Below, piece by piece: positions 1 to 4,074 of a stretch of DNA of 7,593 nt; position 1 is the stretch's first letter; each line of letters begins with the position of its first letter. Below the pieces are notes generated by a model. It was not told where the DNA came from, did no database searches, and worked only from the letters and a program-made list of their open reading frames with translations. The position numbers were made by a program, and so were the translations under genes. Source of the stretch: JAZFYD01 sp036443405 (GTDB taxonomy: Bacteria > Planctomycetota > PLA2); the NCBI GenBank assembly GCA_036443405.1, contig JAZFYD010000190.1, forward strand, positions 1 through 7,593. The letters are read 5' to 3'.

Positions 1-120
1 AGCAACCGTCCGTGGTCCCGCAGCGCGTACTTCCCGCGACGGTGGGATCTGTGCCTCTGCGGCCATTTCTTTGATCGACCCATTCGTGAAGCCCCTGCCC
101 GCGCCGTACACTGTCGCGCG
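1..120. other. Upstream region without a supported gene
   Basis: No gene is supported here. The frame of the MDR gene stays open to the left edge, but its translation (cysteine- and arginine-rich) is unlike the family. On the minus strand, an ATG at 66-64 opens a frame of 22 codons to the left edge. It could be the beginning of a divergent gene, but it is too short to judge. Confidence 0.4.
107..112 (+). promoter_or_regulatory. Possible -10 element of a leaderless promoter for the MDR gene
   Basis: TACACT lies eight bases before ATG 121, placing a start of transcription at or next to the start codon. No Shine-Dalgarno site and no convincing -35 box are visible. Support comes only from the same arrangement at two other genes in the window. 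Confidence 0.3.
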
Positions 121-1125
121 ATGAAAGCGGTCGTTATTTCCGAGCACGGTTCGTTCGACAAGCTGTTGATCGAAGACCGGCCGATGCCCGAGCCGAAACC
201 GGACGAGGTTCGTGTGGCGGTGCGCGCCGCCGCGCTCAACCATCTCGACACCTGGGTGCGCCGCGGCATTCCCGGCGTGAAGTTTCCGCTGCCGCTGATT
301 CCGGGTTGCGACGGCTCCGGCGTCGTGGACCTGGCCGGTGACTCCGCGCACGGCATCGAAGCGGGGATGGAAGTCGTGCTGGCGCCCGGCGTCGGCCACC
401 CGATGGATCGGCACTATGGCATCCTCGGTGAGACGCGCGACGGCACTTGCTGCGAGTACATCGTCGTGCCGCGCGAGAACGTGTTGCCGAAACCGGCCAA
501 CCTCTCGTTCGAAGAGGCCGCCGCCACGCCGCTTACGTTTCTCACCGCATGGGCGATGCTCACGCGGCGCGCGAACGTCCGTCCCGGTGAATGGGTGCTC
601 GTCCACGCGGCCGGTTCCGGCGTCGGAACCGCGGCGGTGCAGATCGCGAAGCTGCACGGCTGCAACGTGATCGCGACCGCGTCGACGGAAGAGAAACGCG
701 AGAAGGCGTTGGCGCTCGGCGCGGACGAAGCGATCCCGTACGAGGACTTTAGCCGCAACGCGCGACGCATTACGAAAAAGGCCGGCGTGGATGTCGTGTT
801 CGAACACGTTGGCCCGGCGACATGGAACCAGAGCATTCTCTCGCTCAAGAAGGGCGGCCGCCTCGTGACGTGCGGCGGCACCAGCGGACACGAGATCACG
901 TTCGACCTGCGACACCTCTTCTTCAAGAGCCTGTCGTTCTTGGGCAATACGATGGGCACGCTTGAGGAGTTGAAGACGGTCCTCAAACATGTCGAAGCAG
1001 GCCGGCTGAAACCCGTGCTGGACACGGTTCTTCCGCTCGATGAGATCCAGGCTGCTCATCAGCGGTTGGCGGAGCGGGCTGTTTTCGGCAAGATCGTAAT
1101 CAGTATCCTTGGCCCAACGGGCTGA
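121..1125 (+). CDS. MDR-family (zinc-type) alcohol dehydrogenase / quinone oxidoreductase-like protein
   Basis: A 334-residue medium-chain dehydrogenase/reductase, probably a cytoplasmic NAD(P)H-dependent oxidoreductase; the substrate cannot be read from the sequence. The N-terminal GroES-like fold begins MKAVVI and has the LNHLDTW segment near residue 40. The Rossmann nucleotide-binding motif AAGSGVG is at residues 163-169, followed by the usual LGADEAIPY and the GGRLVTCGGTSG strand. The C-terminal FGKIVI ending is typical, and the length is near the family norm of 320-345. The start is chosen because MKAVVI is the canonical first strand, although the frame stays open upstream to the window edge. 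Oddity: in its closest relatives, as I recall them, a four-cysteine structural-zinc loop precedes YGILGE; here residues 89-98 replace it with a short cysteine-free stretch. The last residues (GPTG) and the stop codon come from a hairpin repeat. No Shine-Dalgarno site precedes it. Family assignment is secure; the reaction is not. Confidence 0.93.
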   Translation: MKAVVISEHGSFDKLLIEDRPMPEPKPDEVRVAVRAAALNHLDTWVRRGIPGVKFPLPLIPGCDGSGVVDLAGDSAHGIEAGMEVVLAPGVGHPMDRHYGILGETRDGTCCEYIVVPRENVLPKPANLSFEEAAATPLTFLTAWAMLTRRANVRPGEWVLVHAAGSGVGTAAVQIAKLHGCNVIATASTEEKREKALALGADEAIPYEDFSRNARRITKKAGVDVVFEHVGPATWNQSILSLKKGGRLVTCGGTSGHEITFDLRHLFFKSLSFLGNTMGTLEELKTVLKHVEAGRLKPVLDTVLPLDEIQAAHQRLAERAVFGKIVISILGPTG

Positions 1126-1174
1126 CGCCGTTGGAGCGCAGTGATGTTGGCCCAACGGCTGACGCCGTTGGAGC
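1109..1174. repeat. Two tandem REP-like hairpin repeats
   Basis: A 28-29-base unit occurs twice, at 1109-1137 and 1147-1174, separated by nine bases and differing by one inserted G. The second copy contains a perfect 8-bp inverted repeat, CCAACGGC (1152-1159) and GCCGTTGG (1164-1171), around the loop TGAC. The first copy forms the same stem with one bulged G. The stop codon of the dehydrogenase (TGA 1123-1125) lies in the first hairpin's loop. The GGAG at the end of each copy could serve as a Shine-Dalgarno site. From memory, similar CAACGGCTGACGCCGTTG elements recur between genes in planctomycete genomes, which suggests a dispersed REP-type repeat; that copy number cannot be checked within this window. 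It could also stabilise or punctuate the mRNA between the dehydrogenase and thyX. Confidence 0.8.
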
Positions 1175-1221
1175 ATGAGCAAGCGAAGAGAACCGAGACC
1201 ACGAACAACCAGACGGACCCC

Positions 1222-2349
1222 GTGACCGAACTTCAGCAAAACCCCGAGTATCCCGTCGAGTTGCCGCACCGGCGCGTGCTCGACCACGGATTTGTCGCGC
1301 TCATCGACGTGATGGGCAACGACGCCTCGATCGTGCAGGCCGCGCGGGTCAGCTACGGCAAGGGCACGAAAACCGTCCGCTCGGACAAGGCCCTGATCTC
1401 GTATCTGCTGCGACACCGGCACACCACGCCGTTCGAGATGGTCGAGTTCAAGTTCCTCGTGCGCCAGCCGGTGTTCATCGCGCGCCAGGTGGTGCGCCAC
1501 CGGACGGCGTCGATCAACGAGTACTCGGCGCGCTACTCGCTGGTGCCCGACCGGTTCTGGGTGCCGGAGCTCGGTGCGATTGCCGAGCAGGACACCGTCA
1601 ACCGGCAGGGCCGCGCGGACCTGATCCGCGAACTCGCGGACGCGATGCCGCAAAAGGACGCGCCGTGCGCCTATGTCGACGGCCAGACCGCGGTTCTGGT
1701 CGCGCCCGGTGGGACCGGGATCTCCGCCGTCGCGTTGCGCAGTCCCGGACATCGCGCGGCGTTCCTGCCGGAGTGGAAGGGCAACGACGCGCCGACGGAC
1801 ATGCTGACGAGCGAGGAGCCGGTCTATTGGGCCGAGCAGTTGCTCGAGTTCTTCCCCGAGAAGAAAGCGAAGTTCGAGGGCGTGCGCGACACGTACCGCA
1901 AACAGAACGAGCAGTCGTATGAGCTCTATCAAGGGTTGCTCAACGACGGCATCGCACGCGAGATCGCGCGCAGCGTCTTGCCGCTCTCCATGTACACCGA
2001 GTGGTACTGGAAGATCGATCTGCACAACCTGATGCACTTCTTGCGTCTGCGCATGGACCCGCACGCCCAGATGGAGGTGCGCGTCTACGCCGAAGCGATG
2101 GCGGAGTACGTCAAGGAGCACACGCCGTTTGTCTGGGAGGCGTTTGAAAACGACGCCCTCGGCGGCGCGTGGCTGAGCCGCGACGAGAAGGAGTCCGTCG
2201 CACCCGTGGGCATCGATGCGCAGCGTGACGTGTTGAAGGCCCTCTATGAACGCGGCTACCGCAGCCGGCGTCTCAAGGAGACCTCGCGCAAGCTCGGCTT
2301 CGACGAACAGATCGTCGATGAACTTTGGCCTCCCAAGCCCAAAGCATGA
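1222..2349 (+). CDS. thyX: Flavin-dependent thymidylate synthase ThyX with an internal insertion
   Basis: ThyX methylates dUMP to dTMP using methylenetetrahydrofolate, FAD and NADPH, and acts in the cytoplasm as a homotetramer. The signature RHRx7S is intact at residues 92-102 (counted from GTG 1222), preceded by the LDHGFVALIDVMG and HTTPFEMVEFKF blocks. The second half is also canonical: GIAREIARSVLP (243-254), YTEWYWKIDLHNL and RMDPHAQ (277-283). At 375 residues it is far longer than the usual 220-260. Most of the excess is an unrecognised stretch between NRQGR (127-131) and SYELY (232-236), plus a C-terminal tail. The start is uncertain. GTG 1222 leaves about 20 residues before the conserved fold. 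In-frame GTG 1141 or ATG 1144 would add 26-27 residues encoded largely by a hairpin repeat, but ATG 1144 does have GGAG seven bases upstream. The stop overlaps the next start (ATGA). Product call is very secure; start is moderate. Confidence 0.95.
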   Translation: MTELQQNPEYPVELPHRRVLDHGFVALIDVMGNDASIVQAARVSYGKGTKTVRSDKALISYLLRHRHTTPFEMVEFKFLVRQPVFIARQVVRHRTASINEYSARYSLVPDRFWVPELGAIAEQDTVNRQGRADLIRELADAMPQKDAPCAYVDGQTAVLVAPGGTGISAVALRSPGHRAAFLPEWKGNDAPTDMLTSEEPVYWAEQLLEFFPEKKAKFEGVRDTYRKQNEQSYELYQGLLNDGIAREIARSVLPLSMYTEWYWKIDLHNLMHFLRLRMDPHAQMEVRVYAEAMAEYVKEHTPFVWEAFENDALGGAWLSRDEKESVAPVGIDAQRDVLKALYERGYRSRRLKETSRKLGFDEQIVDELWPPKPKA

Positions 2350-3119
2350 ACCTCAACAGCGGCTACGAAACTCTTTTGGTCGAGACCGACGGCGCTCTCG
2401 GCCTCGTCACGTTCAACCGCCCGGAGAAGCGCAACGCCATCGATCAGACGATGGTGAACGAGTTGCACGATGCGCTCGACGGTCTGGTCGCCGACGGCGC
2501 GGTGCAGGCGCTGATCTTCACGGGCGCGGGCGACAAGGCGTTCGTGGGCGGCGCGGACATCGCGCAGTTGCGCGAGCGCGACGCGTTCGATGCGCTGAAG
2601 ACGATCAACGCGTCGCTGTTCAACAAGATCGAGGCGCTGCCGTTCCCGACGATCGCGGCCGTGACAGGCTATTGCCTCGGCGGCGGGTGCGAGCTGTCGA
2701 TGTGCTGCGATCTGCGTGTGGCCGGCGAGAGCGCGAAGTTCGGCCAACCGGAGGTGGCGCTCGGCATCATCCCCGCGGGCGGCGGCACGCAACGGCTGCC
2801 GCGCCTGGTCGGCCTCGGCATCGCCAAGGAGATGATCTTCACCGGCCGCATCATCGACGCCGCGGAAGCGCACCGCATCGGGCTGGTCAACCGCGTGCTT
2901 CCCGACGACGAGGTGATGGACGGCGCGCGTGCGCTCGCCGGCGAGATTCTGAAGCAGGGCGCACTTGCCGTGCGCCTCGCCAAGACCGCGCTCAACGCCA
3001 GCAGCCGCACCGGCCAGGATGCCGGTCTCCTGATCGAGCAGATCTCGCAGGCCGTGCTGTTCGAAAGCGCCGACAAGCGCGAGCGCATGACGAAGTTCCT
3101 CGAGAAGCGCAAGCGCTAG
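2346..3119 (+). CDS. Enoyl-CoA hydratase (crotonase family)
   Basis: A 257-residue crotonase-superfamily enzyme, most likely hydrating 2-enoyl-CoA to 3-hydroxyacyl-CoA in beta-oxidation or butanoate metabolism; cytoplasmic and normally a hexamer. The oxyanion-hole segment GGADIAQL is near residues 68-75. The GGGCELSMCCD block (112-122) carries Glu116 and the GQPEVALGIIP block carries Glu136. These match the two catalytic glutamates (144 and 164) of rat crotonase, so hydratase activity is expected rather than the isomerase or other reactions of single-Glu relatives. GGGTQRLPR and the C-terminal FLEKRK ending are also typical, and the length is normal. ATG 2346 is preferred over in-frame TTG 2325, because it overlaps the thyX stop as ATGA and leaves a standard N-terminus. 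There is no Shine-Dalgarno site, so translation is probably coupled to thyX. The chain-length preference cannot be told. Confidence 0.95.
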   Translation: MNLNSGYETLLVETDGALGLVTFNRPEKRNAIDQTMVNELHDALDGLVADGAVQALIFTGAGDKAFVGGADIAQLRERDAFDALKTINASLFNKIEALPFPTIAAVTGYCLGGGCELSMCCDLRVAGESAKFGQPEVALGIIPAGGGTQRLPRLVGLGIAKEMIFTGRIIDAAEAHRIGLVNRVLPDDEVMDGARALAGEILKQGALAVRLAKTALNASSRTGQDAGLLIEQISQAVLFESADKRERMTKFLEKRKR

Positions 3120-3159
3120 CGTTTGACGATCGCGGTGACGCGGCGATGCCGGTTGTGCC

Positions 3160-3165
3160 TACGAT
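3160..3165 (+). promoter_or_regulatory. Possible -10 element upstream of the small exported HEAT-like protein gene
   Basis: TACGAT lies seven bases before GTG 3173. If it is a -10 box, the transcript would begin at about GTG 3173 and that codon rather than ATG 3164 would be the start. A TTGACG at 3123-3128 is too far upstream (31 bases) to be its -35. Confidence 0.25.
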
Positions 3166-4030
3166 GGGGTCCGTGCGGGACTCGGTCGTTGTGGTTTTCA
3201 TCCTGTTGGCAGCGGCATCCGCTTCCGGCGAATCGAAAGAGCTACGTCTACGCATCGACCGTCACATAAAACGGCTGTCCCACACGGACCCGGCAGTACG
3301 CGACACGTCGTATGTCTCCCTGCTGCGGATTGGCGAGCCGGCGTTGGAGCAGGTGCGGAAGGCCCGAAATTCCGCGGACCCGGGGACCCGTCGCGCGTCG
3401 AGCAAGTTGATGCGCACATTGCGCGTGCCCGCGCTCCTGCGTGCACTACGTTCGCCGGATCGAAAGACAAGGCACGACGCGAAGTGGCAACTCTACGAGC
3501 TTGGACCCGAGAACCTACGCAACGTCGAACGCCACGCCGAGACGGTTCCGATTGGGCCTGCGCGGGCGAACCTGGATCACCTGCTACTGCTGTTGCGAAC
3601 GACTTCGGAAGCGTCGGCGAACCCGCGGAAAGGCGCGTGTCACGCTTCCGTGTATCTGGAGATCGAGTACGGCGAGGCCCTCGCGGACGTTGTCGTCGTG
3701 ACCGACGTCAAGAGCGACCGCTTCGTCGAATATCGGCTCGAGGTTGGAAAAGAGCGCGACGGCGCTCTTTCATGGAGGCACGTTCGGAGCACAACCTTGT
3801 CGGGCCGAGCGACGGGGCATCCGATCGGCGACCGTGTATCTCTAGCCGGTCGCGCCCGCCCCGGCGATCTGGTGCGCGTGCGTTTCGGTTTCGGTAAGAG
3901 CGAAGCAGGTCCGATACGGCGCGGCGTCATCCATGCGGTGGTTCCCGGCAAGCGCGGGCCTGAGCCGCGGCGGCCTCCTCTTCCGGCGATAAAGCGGTTG
4001 AAGATCGGCCAGTTCATACCGTTGAAGTAG
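3164..4030 (+). CDS. Exported protein with HEAT-like repeats and a beta-rich C-terminal region
   Basis: I do not recognise a named family. The protein (288 residues from ATG 3164) begins with a short n-region and a hydrophobic stretch (VVVVFILLAAASA, residues 8-20) that reads as a signal peptide cleaved near ASA/SG. Residues 35-115 hold alpha-helical HEAT-like units (DPAVRDTSYVSLLRIGEPAL, then DPGTRRASSKLM, then SPDRKTRHDAKWQLYELG). They resemble the 'DFAVREAAT..LG..ALP.L' repeats common in planctomycete exported proteins. From about 160 onward the sequence is beta-rich (YLEIEYG, ADVVVVTDV, DLVRVRFGFG) and ends in a proline/arginine-rich tail, with no catalytic motif visible. Possible starts are ATG 3146, ATG 3164 and GTG 3173; all keep the signal peptide, and a -10-like TACGAT seven bases before GTG 3173 would favour that one if the transcript is leaderless. 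Third-position bias is weaker than in the neighbours. It may act with the secreted HEAT/VWA protein encoded 44 bases downstream. Confidence 0.75.
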   Translation: MGSVRDSVVVVFILLAAASASGESKELRLRIDRHIKRLSHTDPAVRDTSYVSLLRIGEPALEQVRKARNSADPGTRRASSKLMRTLRVPALLRALRSPDRKTRHDAKWQLYELGPENLRNVERHAETVPIGPARANLDHLLLLLRTTSEASANPRKGACHASVYLEIEYGEALADVVVVTDVKSDRFVEYRLEVGKERDGALSWRHVRSTTLSGRATGHPIGDRVSLAGRARPGDLVRVRFGFGKSEAGPIRRGVIHAVVPGKRGPEPRRPPLPAIKRLKIGQFIPLK

Positions 4031-4061
4031 AGGACGCGGTTCCGCGATCCCATCGGTCGTG

Positions 4062-4067
4062 GATAAT
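4062..4067 (+). promoter_or_regulatory. Possible -10 element of a leaderless promoter for the HEAT/VWA gene
   Basis: GATAAT, five of six matches to TATAAT, lies seven bases before ATG 4075, in the 44-base gap after the previous stop. No Shine-Dalgarno site is present, which fits a leaderless message. It is flanked by a short TGGAT/ATCCA dyad (4060-4070). Confidence 0.35.
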
Positions 4068-4074
4068 CCACGCC

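Noticed and set aside
1..66. Possible start of a divergent minus-strand gene
   Set aside because: Only 22 codons are visible and there is no ribosome site or homology, so it cannot be separated from chance.
1590..1920. An intein in ThyX
   Set aside because: The insertion is too short for a splicing intein and has no Cys/Ser start or His-Asn end with a following nucleophile.
2246..3163. Upstream extension of the small exported protein's frame through the hydratase gene
   Set aside because: The stretch is an arginine-rich shadow of the hydratase in another frame; the signal peptide at about 3164 gives a natural start.
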